Source of the DNA: Ehretia macrophylla
Taxonomy: Eukaryota; Streptophyta; Magnoliopsida; Boraginales; Ehretiaceae
NCBI GenBank assembly: GCA_037974665.1
Contig: CM075765.1
Coordinates: 7,941,501-8,005,500, forward strand
Direction of reading: 5' to 3'
Length of the DNA: 64,000 nt
Below, in pieces: positions 1-11,699 of this stretch (position 1 is the stretch's first letter; each line of letters starts with the position of its first letter). The position numbers were made by a program, and so were the translations under genes. Under the pieces are notes generated by a model. The model searched no databases. It was given only the letters and a program-made list of their open reading frames with translations, and had not been told where the DNA came from.

Positions 1-775
1 CATTGGCCAAAGAAAGGAAACGAATTATAGTCATCCATTGTCATTATGTCACCATTAGCCACGAAATAGCGACAAAATTTTATTTGTCGGTCGTCATTCC
101 GTCGCAAATGGCGACAGAATTTTAAGTAAAACCAAAGTAGATCGCTTTTATTTGAATTATAGAATTGTGATTCCACCTAGAATAGATGACAATTTTATGT
201 GGCTTGATAGGTTTTCAAATTATAACAAAATTGGTTCATATTTCACGACCATGTGCATTTTGATAGAAAAATCTCAAAAGCATTAAGTAATCATTCCAAT
301 CAAACTTAACAAATTTAATTAAACATTTCATTAATATTAATTAATGGCCAATTTAGTAATTTAGAAACTCTCTATTTTAGTTTGAACTTCATAAATAAGC
401 AAAATATCAAGATATTAACATATTTTTATAGGTTTTTCTCTATTTATTAATAAATAAAAGATAGATACAATTAAATATCCATCGCCATTCCATCTTCATT
501 GGCCATGAAAAGACAATGGATAATAGTTGTCTGTAGCTATTTTGTCACTATTGGTCATGGAATTCTTCATTGTTCCGTCGTAAAACACATTCTCGGTTCT
601 TATTTTACTACCATGTTGTTGCTAGCATTAAAATCTCATAGCCAGTCAATAATCTTGATTTTATTTGATGACCATGTGAATTTTGACGAAAATGGCATAT
701 TGGCGACGGATGTATAGGTTTTTGTGGTGATTCCGTTGCAATACATCTAAAAATAAATAAATAAATAAGGTTGTT
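1..775. repeat. decayed CACTA-associated tandem repeat (left-edge copy)
   Basis: Bases 145-440 align by eye with the ~447-bp repeat unit at 62860-63200: both contain TTTGAATTATAGAATTGTGATTCCACCTA-like sequence, followed later by a CTTCATAAA(T/C)AAG...AAGATATTAACA block. The inverted core CCGTCGCAAATGGCGAC at about 95-112 corresponds to CCGTAGCAAATGGCTACGG in the right copy, with GTCGCC replacing GTAGCC. A second, poorer unit seems to run from about 474 to 730. I found no CACTA terminus here, so this is either the interior of an element that begins outside the window or an orphan array. A short AAAT run ends it near 770. Confidence 0.55.
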
Positions 776-1002
776 CTCGTCGGACGAGGGCATCAGTTGG
801 CTGACAAGTCGCAGACTGTTCTATTAAATGGCATAAATTAGATCAAGTATTGTTCTAAATTCAATTTTCTCAAACCCTAATCTCAAATTCTCAAAATCTC
901 AAAATCCTCTCTTTCAATCTCAAAATTCAACCGTTTTTCTTCAAATTCTCTTTCATAATCCTCTTACCCACTTCACATAACTTTAAAATCTTGAATTTTA
1001 AC
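776..1002. other. AT-rich non-coding stretch
   Basis: No gene is supported here. Bases 860-945 are a low-complexity run of CTCAAAATCTCAAAATC-like repeats. It precedes the decayed open frame that starts near 1003 and could be its former leader. Confidence 0.5.
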
Positions 1003-1224
1003 CATGTTAGACACACAAAACTAAGAAAAATCCAAGGCGTCTATATCCAAGAGACCCATACATTCTCAAAGGTCTTAGATACCTTCTCAGGTCCATACGA
1101 ATGTTCAAAGCATGAAGATGAACAGCAAGAAGACCCTTAGAAAATGATTTTGTACGGGAAGTGCTTGGTGGATAAGGAGTTGCAAGGTACTCCCATTGTT
1201 GAATTAGTTCGACAACAAGGTTTG
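1003..1224 (+). pseudogene. 5' half of a decayed plant transposon-type protein gene, split by element A
   Basis: One reading frame is open from about 1003 to 1224 with a single TAG at 1138-1140. It continues in the same frame at 11020, on the far side of element A, once A and one copy of its GTTTG target duplication are ignored. The joined frame reads through a segment (VYPSSIHEFYANIN, encoded after 11020) that resembles the EFYAN signature of the 'putative plant transposon protein' family (Pfam PF20167-like); that assignment is from memory and unsearched. No good start codon is visible in frame: the ATG at 1004 is in another frame. This is a dead gene, probably itself part of an older transposon. 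Confidence 0.45.
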
Positions 1225-1990
1225 TGTGAAACCCCACTTTTCTATCTTGTCTCATTTTGCGTGCTTTATCTCGTTTTGCGTGAATTGACCTGTTTATATG
1301 TTATATGACTTAGAATGTGATAATTTTGATATTAATACTCCTAGAACATGCTAAATGTGCATTCATGAAATTTTTATAAAAAACGGAGTCAGAAATTTTA
1401 TCGTCGACTTTTAGTGAATAGTATTTTTGAAACACGTCCGCTAAAATTTTGAAACTGGTCTTTTTAACCCTTCTAGACCTAGTCCTCGGACTTTAATAGA
1501 CATGTGTTTGATGAAAACGGTTTTCAAATCGACTTAGGAATTTATTAGGGTTTTTACACCGACTTTTACGAAAATCGAGTTTTAAGCCGACTCGGGTGAA
1601 ATTGTTTGATTGCAAAACTTCTTGTCACCTAAAAATAACCTACTTGAGCTATCTTGGGTGTTGCATTTTTGTTTTGAGCAAAAGGATAGCTAAAATGCAT
1701 TTAAAAGACAAGAAAACATTAAAAATACTAAAGTTTTCAACTTTGACTTTATTTAAATTGTTGACCTTTATGCATATATCACCAACACACACTCACAAAG
1801 CACAAAAACACCCTCAATTTCACACACATTTCCGAGAGGAAGAAGGGAGAAAAGAGAAAGGTTTTCAACAAGTTTTCAAAGCAAATTTTCAAAGGAAAAC
1901 CTAGTTTTTGTCTGTAGAACTTCGTGCCGAGTTTGATTCCGCTTTTTGGACACGCATTGCACGAATTTCTAGGCTTATATCGCATCAAAG

Positions 1991-3061
1991 GTGAGAGAAA
2001 AATTCTAGATCTCAAAACTCATCTTTTATATTTTTGCGTAGAATTGATTATTGAACCGTTAAAATGTTAATTTGATGTTAGATTATTGCTCCATGCATGC
2101 TAGGGATCATTTATATGTAATCTTGCGAGATTTGAACAGTTGTAGCATAATTATTTATTTTCAGGTATTTAAAGTTGATTAATTTGCTAAATGTTGATTA
2201 TCTTAAGTTGTATTGGTTGAAATCGATGGCCGTCGATTTTTAAAAGTTTGATAATTATGTGGCAGCGTCGTTGTAATGCCGAATTTTTGATTGTGTTGTC
2301 CGTGTGAAAGTCCGGAAATTTCAGCCATGACACACTAGGGTTTTAGGGTTGTTGGGCATGATTTGGATGTGTTTTGGTTGGTTTTCGAAGGGGCTAATGT
2401 AGTTGATTGAATGGGTGAGTGATAGAAATTGATTTGGAGCGGTTTGGATTAGTAGAATGTAAGATATGAATATTTGAAATTTAGGTTGTATTTCTTTAAA
2501 ATGTTAAATTATGCCTTTAGTTGATTGGGCATGGTTTGAATGATTGAATGGTGAGTTATTGATGGGTAAACTAGGGTTTGATTGTATGTTTAATGCATGT
2601 TCAGTTGGATGGCCTACTTTGTCATCTAACTTAGTTATTTGTTGTTAAATTTATTATTGATGTTATTATGATGATAATATGATTATTGATTGATTATTGA
2701 TTGATGATTGATGAACCGGGAGATAGTCAACAGAAAAGGTTGTCCTCCTGTGACTACCTCCAGCTCGCATGACAGAGGTGTCATGAAGGGAGAGGTTATT
2801 GGGGTACCTCAGGTGCGTGAGTTTATGGGAGTTATAAGAAGGCTGTTATGATCGTGATGGCGTTTGGAGCTACACCAACTAGTGTATCCTTTATTGAATG
2901 GTCATTATAGATTATATGATGATAGTATTATTGATGTTATTGTGTGTTTACTTGCTCAAAGGATTATTTCCAAGGAGTATAGTGAATACTGTTAGAGATC
3001 TATCGGATCCTCACTAGGCTTATTTTATATAAGCTCACTCTCTATTATTGCATGCTTACAG
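1991..3061 (+). other. Candidate LTR leader intron, element A 5' LTR
   Basis: Donor-like CAAAG|GTGAGAG falls at 1990/1991 and acceptor-like CTTACAG|G at 3061/3062, giving 1071 nt. Inside it, hairpin I at 2604-2630 has a 10-pair stem closing the loop CTACTTT (2614-2620). Hairpin II, about 3014-3038, pairs GGCTTAT with ATAAGCTC and is followed by a pyrimidine-rich run. The same layout recurs in the LTRs of the other chromovirus groups in this window. Splicing itself is inferred, not seen. Confidence 0.5.
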
Positions 3062-3153
3062 GTGTTGTTGAGCAGGATTATGGGTACATGCCTCCTGAAG
3101 AGGAAAATGTGCCTTACGTGGATGAGTCTTATGTTCCGGAGTCTTATCCTTGA
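3061..3153 (+). other. Acidic micro-open frame after the LTR acceptor (A, 5' copy)
   Basis: Gly plus 29 codons then TGA, beginning GVVEQDYGYMP and ending DESYVPESYP. There is no ATG at its start, so it would need an upstream exon or another initiation site. Against the same segment of solo LTR A' (18124-18216) 17 codons differ, of which 10 are purely synonymous, and there is no indel. That pattern hints at past selection on protein sequence. Confidence 0.4.
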
Positions 3154-3580
3154 TGTTTAATGTGTTGAACACCTTATTATCTTGTATATTATCTAGTTAA
3201 CTTTTATATGCTTTGTAGTTTATAATATAAAAGATGTTGAAAAGATAATGAATTAGTTGATGCTAACTTAGTAGTCTTTCTTTTGTCTATGTTTAGGTTG
3301 CTAGGTTGGTATCATTATATTTTGAAATGTATATTAAGGTTCATGTATTATGTTGGAACGGAGGCGTATAACAAAGAATAATTATGGTGTAATATGGTTA
3401 TGTTGTATGTTGTTATTTTATTGAGGAGTTGTTTATTGTATGGTTTATGGAGTTGATGTATGATGTTCTAATGAGGTTGGTTTAGAGCCTCGGTATCCTA
3501 TTTACTGTCGTTATACTGCCGAAAGTCCATTGCGTACTGACTGATTGTAGGAGGGGTCAAGTTAGGGCGTGACATTTAAG

Positions 3581-3592
3581 TGGTATCAGAGC
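3581..3592 (+). other. Element A primer binding site
   Basis: TGGTATCAGAGC, six bases after the 5' LTR, is complementary to the 3' end of plant initiator tRNA-Met. It is the minus-strand DNA priming site of most chromoviruses. The stretch 3593-3859 is an untranslated leader with no other feature seen. Confidence 0.9.
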
Positions 3593-3859
3593 GCATGTTT
3601 AGTTGTCAGCCGGGGCATTCTCAAAATGTGGGTAATGGTCTTAGCATGAAAGTATGTATGAAAAGAAGGAAAAGTGAACTATGTATTAATATGATTAAGT
3701 GATTAAGTGATTATGTGATTTAGTGCTTATGTGATTAACTTGTTTATGTGATTGATACTTAAGTGATTTATATGTTTATGTGAATTGTTGCTTATTTGTT
3801 AATAACTGTTTATAGCCTGTTTACGTGCTATAACCTGTGCTAACTCTTTGATTAGTAGA

Positions 3860-5604
3860 ATGGCCGGTAGACCAAGGACCAGAGGTAGGCCCGAGGTAAT
3901 AGATGAGACTTCTGGTAATGCGGCACCGGGCCGTGATAGGGGTGATGATCGATTGGGGGCAGCTATGGATAGGATTGCTGAGTTAGTGGCTAGTCAGGCA
4001 TAGTTACTGGCAGGGCAGGCTACCCAGACTCAGGCTTTGCAGGCTCAGCTATTGAATGTGCAGGGTGGAAACCACGGGCGTGGTACCCTGAAAGAGTTCT
4101 TAGGGTATTATCCACCTAGATTTCAAGGGGAACCCGATGATCGGAAGGCTGAAGCATGGATTAGTAAGGTGGAGAAGATTTATGATCCTCTTGATTATAC
4201 CGATGAGCAGAAGGTCTCCTTTGCCGTGTACTTGCTAGATGATGAGACAGAAGAATGGTGGCGCACAGTGAGAACTAGTTGGGCGACTCATGGTATTCCG
4301 TATGTTTGGAGTACCTTTCTGTTAGCTTTCTGGGCAAAGTATGTCCCGAGGATCGCGAGGGAGCGGAGAGAGGCAGAGTTTCTAGCCTTAGTGCAGGGAG
4401 ATGCCCCAGTGGCTCAGTATGAGACCACCTTTACTCGATTGTCCCGGTATGCACCGGAGTATATGGCTGATGAGGAGCAGAGGACTCGTAGATTTATGTT
4501 GGGGTTGAGGCCCGAGATTCAGGATGCGATGGCTCTGAATCGATATGATATATTCACTGAGGCCTTTGATGCAGGTTCTAGGTTAGAGAAGAGAAAGGGG
4601 GATCAGCTTGTGTCTAGTCAGCCCAGTAAGAGGCCGTATCAGCCGCAGTTTCAGTAGGGTATGTATAGGCTTCCCGTACAGCAGGTTGTGTACAGGTTAC
4701 CAGCTCAGCAAGGTTCTTTTAGGCCACAGGGTCAGCAGAGTTATTATCGGCCTCAGTTTCAGCAGGGGTCATATCAGGTTCAATCCCAGTTTAGGCCAGC
4801 CCAGTCTCAGGGTCAGTACAGGCCTAGTTTGGTAAGGCCTTAGCAGCAGGCTGGTTCAGCTATTTCTTCAGCTTCTGGTTCTTCCAGGGGCAGTGTTAGT
4901 GCATTATCACCGCAGTGTACACACTGCAAACGCACGGGGCATGTGGAGGTCGATTGCAGAGTGAAGGCAGGGACGTATTTAGGATGCGGCAGCAATCAGC
5001 ACAGGACAAGGGATTGCCCTAGATATTCGAGGACTGAGGGTCGGACAGCGACTCAGGGTTATCAAGGCCGGCCTGTGGCCAGTGCACCTCAGCAGCAGCG
5101 GGTTCAGGCTCAGGCCTACGCAGTTGACTTAGAGGAGATGCTTGAGGAGACTGTAGTTGTGGAAGGTAACTTCCTTATACTTGATCAACTTGTTAAAGTG
5201 CTGATTGATTCTAGTGCTACGCATTCTTTCATTACTCCTACTTGTGCGCAACGTGTTAATTTGCAACCTGAAAGATTGCCTTGTGTGGTTGAGATTAGTA
5301 CCTCTTTGACTGATAAGTATATGACTGGCTTAGTATGTAAGGATTGTATAATACATGTTAAGGGGTATAATTTTCCTTCGGACCTTATCTTATTTCCTAT
5401 CCAGGGGTATGATGTTATCTTGGGTATGGATTGGCTTTCTAAGTGTGATGCCCAGTTAAACTGTAGAACCAAGGTAGTACATTTTTGATTGCCAGATCAG
5501 CCAGTAGTAGAGGTAGCAAGGAACCGGGGTGCTAAGACAAGCTTTGTTATCTCAGCAACTAAAGCTATTAAGTTGGTGAGTAAGGGGTGTTCGGGTTATC
5601 TAGC
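3860..5604 (+). pseudogene. gag-pro: Element A gag and protease, broken
   Basis: The frame from ATG 3860 encodes the gag capsid region (about 4100-4590, with the EEWW and PVAQYE type motifs), a Gln-rich linker, zinc knuckle CTHCKRTGHVEVDC (4916-4957) and a second knuckle ending RDCP near 5020 in which the first Cys is Tyr. Retropepsin follows (about 5155-5490), with the catalytic Asp-Ser-Gly read as Asp-Ser-Ser (5207-5215) and a conserved ILGMDWL segment. In-frame stops lie at 4001, 4655, 4841 (TAG) and 5486 (TGA), most explained by C-to-T change of CAG or CGA. A one-base loss near 5605 shifts the frame into RT. Gag would form the particle and protease would cut the polyprotein; neither can be made here. 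Confidence 0.9.
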
Positions 5605-7020
5605 TTATTGATCAACAAGCCATCTGATAAGCTACAACTAGAGGAAGTCCCTATTATTTGGGAATATCCCAATGTATTTCCCAAGGAGTTGCCAGGGTTA
5701 CCACCAGAGAGAGATGTGGAGTTTGTGATCAATCTTATTCTCGGTACTCAACCTATTTCTAAATCAGCATATCGGATGGCACTAGCTGAGTTGAAGGAGT
5801 TGAAGACTCAGTTGCAGGAGTTATAGGAGAAGGGATTTATTCAGCAGAGTTCTTCACCTTAGGGAGCTCCTATTTTATTTATGAAGAAGAAGGATGGTAC
5901 ATTGAGATTGTGTATTGATTACCGTGGTTTGAATCAGGTGACCATCAAGAATAAATATCCTTTGCCACTGATTGACAAGTTATTTGATCAACTTCAGGGA
6001 GCCAAAGTCTACTCTAAGTTTGACTTGAGGTAGGGGTATTATCAGCTTCGGATTCGTACGGAGGATATTCCGAAGTCTGCCTTCACGACTCGGTACGGGT
6101 ATTATGAGTTTGTTGTTATGCCCTTTGGATTAACTAATGCACCGCCAGCATTCATGGATCTTATGCATCGAGTTTTTCAGTCGTATTTAGACCAGTTCGT
6201 GGTAATATTTATTGATGATATCTTGGTCTATTCTAAATCTGAATTAGAGCACAAGCAACATCTACGACTTGTCTTACAGAAGCTGCAGGAGCATCAGTTG
6301 TTTGCCAAGTTCAGCAAATGTGAATTTTGGCTGCAACGCATATCTATTCTTGGCCACGTGATTACACAGAGCGGTATATCTGTAGATCCCACTAAGATTG
6401 AAGTGGTGATGTCTTGGAAACGGCCAGAGAATGTTTCTGAGGTCCGTAGCTTTCTTGGCTTGGCGGGTTATTACCGTAGGTTTGTAAAGGACTTCTCGAA
6501 GATTGCTGGGCCACTTTCTAAGTTGACTCAGAAACGGACTATCTTTATTTGGGATGAGAAGTGTGAGAGTGGGTTTCAGGAGCTGAAAAAGAGGTTGACT
6601 ACTGCTCCAATATTTGCTCTACCAGAGGGGACCGATAATATGGTTATTTACAGCGATGCATCCAAGAAGGGCTTGGGGTGTGTTCTTATGCAGGATGGCC
6701 GAGTTATTGCCTATGCTTTAAGGAAATTGAAGCCTTATGAGATGAATTATCCAACTCATAATCTTGAGTTGGCAGCAGTTGTCTTCGCATTGAAGAAGTG
6801 GCGTCATTATCTATGGGGCAGTAAGTTCGAGATTTTCACTGATCATAAAAGTCTGAAGTACTTGTTCTCGCAGAAGGAGTTGAATATGCGTCAACGGAGG
6901 TAGATGGAGCTTCTTAGAGATTATAATTGTTCTATCAATTATCTGCCTGGAAGGGCAAATGTTATAGCAGATGCTCTTAGTCGTAAAGCGAGTGTTGCTT
7001 GTTTGGCTGTCAAGAAATAG
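5605..7020 (+). pseudogene. pol: Element A reverse transcriptase and RNase H, broken
   Basis: RT runs from the LPPERDVEF segment (about 5690) through MPFGLTNAP (6118) and the catalytic FIDD (Asp-Asp at 6214-6219). The RT connection region contains LGHV and [12 protein letters not shown], and RNase H contains YSDASKKG and [11 protein letters not shown]. In-frame TAG stops lie at 5824, 5860, 6031, 6901 and 7018. Comparison with element D suggests 5860, 6901 and 7018 replace Trp (TGG) and 6031 replaces Gln (CAG). The catalytic residues that I can identify are intact, so decay is by nonsense rather than active-site loss. Confidence 0.92.
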
Positions 7021-8571
7021 GAGATTCTGGAAGAATTCACTTATTGGAGACCAGAGTTGACTCAGGTTGGGGTGATGTGTTCACATCTTCGTATTCAGCC
7101 TTTATTATTGTCTCAGATCAGAGAAGCTCAGCAACTTGATGTTAAACTTCAGAAGATCAAGGATCAGATCACGGATGATCAGTCTGACTTTAAACTGCAT
7201 GAGGACGGTATTCTTCAGTTTCAAAACAGGGTATGTGTTCCCGATGAACCGGCCTTGAGGCGAGGTATTTTGGAGGAAGCTCATAATTCTAAGTACACTA
7301 TTCATCCCGGTGGAACCAAGATGTATCGGGATTTGAAGCAACACTATTGGTGGAATAACATGAAGAGAGAGGTTGCTCAGTTTGTATCTAGATGTTTGAC
7401 TTGTCAGAGGGTGAAAGCCGAGCATCAACGACCTGCAGGGTTACTTCAGTCGTTGGCTATACCAGAGTGGAAGTGGGAGCATATTACGATGGATTTCGTC
7501 ACTAGTTTGCCTAGAACACCGAGGGGTAATGATGCAGTTTGGGTTATCGTGGATCGTTTGATGAAGACAGCTCATTTTATTTCAATGAGGATGGGAGATG
7601 AGGTTACAAAATTGACGGGTCTTTATTTGGATCAGATTGTTAGACTTCACGGGATTCCATCTAGTATTGTCTCAGATCGAGATCCTCGATTTACTTCTCG
7701 TTTGTGGGAGAAACTTCAGGAGACCTTGGGTACTCAGCTGAATTTTAGTACCACGTATCATCCACAGATCGACGGTCAGTCTGAGCGGACTATTCAGATT
7801 CTGGAAGATATGCTTAGGGCTTGTGTTCTGGACTTTGGGAAGAATTGGGAGAAACATCTACCACTTGCTGAGTTTGCCTATAACATTAGTTATCAAGCTA
7901 CTATTGGGATGACACCTTTCGCAACTCTTTACGGTCGTAAGTGTCGTTCACCTTTATATTGGGACAGGTAGGGGATATGAAGACTATTGATCCGACTATC
8001 ATGCCAGAGCTTCTTGTGAAGATTGAAAATGTTCAGTTGATCAGGCAGAGAATGCTTACGGCGCAGAGTAGATTCAAGAGTTATACTGATAAGCGTCGTC
8101 GGGACTTGGAGTTTGTAGTCGGAGATCGAGTTTTCTTGAGATTGTCTCATTGTAAGGGGTTTGCTCGTTATGATAGAGGTGGTAAGCTGAGTCTGAGATT
8201 TGTTGGGCCGTTTGAGATTACCGGCAGGGTTGGTAAGTTGGCATATCAATTGGCTTTACCGGAGAATTTCTCTAATGTCCACGATGTATTTCACGTGTCT
8301 ATTTTGTGAAAATATAATCCGGATCCTTCTCATATTCTTGAGCCAAAGCCGTTACAACTTCGTGAGAATCTGACTTATGACGAGCGTCTAATTCGTATTC
8401 TTGATCAGATGGAACGAGAGTTGAGATCGAAGAAGATTCTGATGGTTAAGGTATTCTGGAAGTATCACGACATTGAGGAAGCTACTTGGGAGAGACAAGA
8501 TCAGATGCAGCAGCAGTATCCAGATCTGTTTAGTACATCAAGTAAGAATTTCGAGGACGAAATTTCTTTAA
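7021..8571 (+). pseudogene. pol: Element A integrase with chromodomain-like tail, broken
   Basis: The HHCC zinc domain is at about 7280-7410 ([15 protein letters not shown]). The catalytic core D, D(35)E is intact: [12 protein letters not shown] and the Glu of DGQSERT. The [10 protein letters not shown] segment is followed by a frame break near 7967, where one base is missing relative to element D. A TGA at 8307 replaces an expected CGA. The tail VFWKYHDIEEATWERQDQ (from about 8448) matches the chromodomain-like end of Tekay-type integrases, thought to guide insertion into heterochromatin. The frame stays open across the polypurine tract and into the 3' LTR until 8664. Confidence 0.92.
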
Positions 8572-8582
8572 GGGGGGGAGAA
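8570..8582 (+). other. Element A polypurine tract
   Basis: AAGGGGGGGAGAA directly abuts the 3' LTR start TGTGAAACC at 8583. This is the plus-strand DNA primer expected at this position. Confidence 0.88.
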
Positions 8583-11014
8583 TGTGAAACCCCACTTTTC
8601 TATCCTGTCTCATTTTGCGTGCTTTATCTCGTTTTGCATGAATTGACCTGTTTATGTGCTATATGACTTAGAATGTGATAATTTTGATATTAATACTCTT
8701 AGAACATGCTAAATGTGCATTCATGAAATTTTCATAAAAAACGGAGTCAGAAATTTTATCGTTGACTTTTAGTGAATAGTATTTTTGAAACACATCCGCT
8801 AAAATTTTGAAACTAGTCTTTTTAACCCTTCTAGACCTAGTCCTCGGACTTTAGTAGACTTGTGTTTGATGAAAACGGTTTTCAAATCGGCTTAGGAATT
8901 TATTAGGATTTTTATACCGACTTTTGCGAAAATCGAGTTTTAAGCCGACTCGGGTGAAATTGTTTGATTGCAAAACTTCTTGTCACCTAAAAATAACCTA
9001 CTTGAGCTATCTTGGGTGTTGCATTTTTGTTTTGAGCAAAGGGATAGCTAAAATGCATTTAAAAGACAAGAAAACATTAAAAATACTAAAGTTTTCAACT
9101 TTGACTTTATTTAAATTGTTGACCTTTATGCATATATCACCAACACACACTCACAAAGCACAAAACACCCTCAATTTCACACACATTGCCGAGAGGAAGA
9201 AGGGAGAAGAGAGAAAGTTTTTCAACAAGTTTTCAAAGCAAATTTTCAAAGGAAAACCTAGTTTTTGTCTGTAGAACTTCATGCCGAGTTGGATTTCGCT
9301 TGTTGGGCATGCATTACAGCATTTCTAGGCTTATATCGCATCAAAGGTGAGAGAAAAATTCTAGATCTCAAAACTCATCATTTATGTTTTTGCGTAGAAT
9401 TGATTATTGAACTGTTAAAATGTTAATTTGATGTTAGATTATTGCTTCATGCATGCTAGGGATCATTTATATGTAATCTTGCGAGATTTGAACCGTTGTA
9501 GCATAATTATTTATTTTCAGGTATTTAAAGTTGATTAATTTGCTAAATGTTGATTATCTTGAGTTGTATTGGTTGAAATCGATTGCCGTCGATTTCTAAA
9601 AGTTTGATAATTACGTGGTAGCGCCGTTGTAATGCCGAATTTTCGATTGTGTTGTCCGTGTGAAAGTCCGGAAATTTCAGCCATGACACACTAGGGTTTT
9701 AGGGTTGTTGGGTATGATTTGGATGTGTTTTGGTTGGTTTCCGAGGGGGCTAATGTAGTTGATTGAATGGGTGAGTGATATAAATTGATTTGGAGCGGTT
9801 TGGATTAGTAGAATGTAAGATATGAATATTTGAAGTTTAGGTTGTCTTTTTTTAAAATGTTAAATTATGCCTTTAGTTGATTGTGTGTGATTTGAGTGAT
9901 TGAATGGTGAGTTGTTGATGGGTAAACTAGGGTTTGATTGTGTGTTTAATGCATGTTCGGTTGAATGGCCTACTTTGTCATCTAACTCAGTTATTTGTTG
10001 TTAAAGTTATTATTGATGTTATTATGATGATAATATGATTATTGATTGATGATTGATGCCGGGAGATAGGCAGTTCTGCTAGACTGTCCTCCTGTGAATG
10101 ATGTTTATTATTATTGCTGAGTCTTTGGTATGTGTGTGTCACCTCTTGGGCAACATCGGGCTGTCGGGTTGATAACGGCATGACTACCAGAGACTACCTC
10201 CAGCTCACATGACGGAGGTGTCATGGAGGGAGAGGTTATTAGGTTACCTCGGGTGCGTGAGTTTATGGGAGTCATAAGAAGGCTGTTATGATCGTGATGG
10301 CGTTTGGAGCTACACCAATTAGTGTATCCTTTATTGAATGGTCATTATAGATTATGTGATGATAGTATTATTGATGTTATTGTGTGTTTACTTGCTCAAA
10401 GGATTATTTCCAAGAAGTATAGTGAATACTGTTAGAGATCTATCGGATCCTCACTGGGTTTATTTTATATAAGCTCACTCTCTATTATTGCATGCTTACA
10501 AGTGTTGTTGAGCAGGATTACGGGTACGTGCCTCCTAAAGAGGAAAATGTGTCTTACATGGATGAGTCTTATGTTCCGGAGTCTTATCATTGATGTTTGA
10601 TGTGTTGAACACCTTATTTTCTTGTATATTATCTAGTTAACTTTTATATGCTTTGTAGTTTATAATGTAAAAGATTTTGAAAAGATAATGAATTAGTTGA
10701 TGCTAACTTAGTAGTCTTTCTTTTGTCTATGTTTAGGTTGCTAGGTTAGTATCATTATATTTTGAAATGTATATTAAAGTTCATGTATTATGTTGGAACG
10801 GAGGCGTATAACAAAGAATGATTATGGTGTAATATGGTTATGTTGTATGTTGTTATTTTATTAAGGAGTTGTTTATTGTATGGTTTATGGAGTTGATGTA
10901 TGATGTTCTAATGAGGTTGGTTTAGAGTCTCGGTATCCTATTTACCGTCGTTATACTGTCGAAATTTCGTTGCGTCCTGACTGATTGTAGGAGGGGTCGA
11001 GTTGATACGTGACA
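8583..11014 (+). repeat. Element A 3' LTR
   Basis: 2432 bp, TGTGAAACCCC to TACGTGACA. It is the fuller copy and keeps the 10098-10190 segment deleted from the 5' LTR. Confidence 0.95.
9347..10502 (+). other. Candidate LTR leader intron, element A 3' LTR
   Basis: Donor-like CAAAG|GTGAGAG at 9346/9347; acceptor CTTACAAG at 10502. Hairpin I lies at 9960-9986 with loop CTACTTT (one stem mismatch) and hairpin II at about 10454-10477. The micro-open frame follows at 10501-10593 and keeps its length and stop. Confidence 0.45.
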
Positions 11015-11600
11015 GTTTGTATGACTTTGTACACATTAATTGTAATGTTTATCCGTCCTCAATTCATGAGTTCTATGCAAATATTAATACTAGCAGTTAT
11101 TCTATTGGAAATTGTGTTGAAGGAATCTAGGGTAGCTTCAATCTTTATCATGCCGAATGTGGGTGTGCGAGCCTATGATCATAGTAGGTTTCTTTTGGCT
11201 AAAATGTTGCCAAATGATAAGGATAATTGTTTGAGATTTTTTTTTGAGAAATCGGTTTGATCGTATTGTTCATTTTGGTAATGCTCCACCTCAAAAGGAC
11301 TTGCCTTTGATGACAATGCTTATGGTTTATTTTGTCAGCAATGCTATAGTTCCTAGGAATATCATGTCAAGGTGATGCCTACATTGTCTGGTTGATGACT
11401 CAAAATAGCCAAGTGGACCTTCCCTATATCATAATTTGGCATATGCTTCATGTTGCTAGTAAGAATACCTCTCTACCATTTGGACTCACCCTTACTAGAA
11501 TATTCGAGCTGTTTGAAGTTCCTTTACATGATGCACCCAAGCCATTTTCACCCAAATTGGTACATTGATATGGCTTCACTCCATCGACAAAAGATATAGG
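11015..11600 (+). pseudogene. 3' half of the decayed plant transposon-type protein gene
   Basis: Continues the frame of 1003-1224 after element A. It reads YDFVHINCNVYP and HEFYANINTSSY to about 11140, where a TAG and then frame changes begin. Further on, 11405-11570 encodes a FPYIIIWHMLHVASKN...SLPFGLTLTRIFELF-like segment. The order (EFYAN block, then a LPYG-type LTxIF block) fits the PF20167-like plant transposon protein family. Function is unknown, and several stops and frame changes make it dead. Confidence 0.45.
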
Positions 11601-11699
11601 AAAAATTACATTAGAGGTCCCCATTGTTTCACTTTTTTTCAAATTAGTCCCTATTATAAAAGAAAAGTAGGGGACCGACACGGCTTATGCTAGTGGTCG
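11601..11699. other. short non-coding join
   Basis: Holds ATTACATTAGAGGTCCCC and a CTTTTTTTCAAATTAGTCCC run, a motif type common in plant repeats. No boundary could be fixed. The two decayed genes converge here. Confidence 0.3.

Larger units (their letters stand above)
1225..3574 (+). repeat. Element A 5' LTR
   Basis: Starts TGTGAAACCCC and ends GGGCGTGACA, 2350 bp. It matches 8583-11014 with few differences. It lacks about 90 bp that the 3' LTR has at 10098-10190, a deletion between TGTG and ACTACCTCC. A TATA-like GCATATATCACC lies at about 1772-1783, preceding a CACA-rich start region. Confidence 0.95.
1225..11014 (+). mobile_element. Element A: full-length Ty3/gypsy chromovirus (Tekay/Del-like)
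   Basis: A complete LTR retrotransposon of 9.8 kb: 5' LTR, initiator-Met-tRNA primer site, gag, protease, RT, RNase H, integrase with chromodomain-like tail, polypurine tract, 3' LTR. Both LTRs begin TGTGAAACCC and end GTGACA. The flanking 5-bp duplication GTTTG (1220-1224 and 11015-11019) proves one insertion event. The clade call rests on domain order with RNase H before integrase, the FIDD RT motif, the EEATWE tail motif, the tRNA-Met primer site and the long (2.4 kb) LTRs. All genes carry stop codons or frameshifts, so the copy is dead. Confidence 0.93.

Noticed and set aside
1596..1904. 102-codon frame in the A 5' LTR, also present at 8924-9274
   Set aside because: Conserved only because the two LTRs were identical at insertion; the aligned stretch of solo LTR A' (about 16560-16800) has indels and stops, so no coding signal.
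3581..3592. tRNA gene
   Set aside because: Only the short primer-binding complement of tRNA-Met is present; no cloverleaf.
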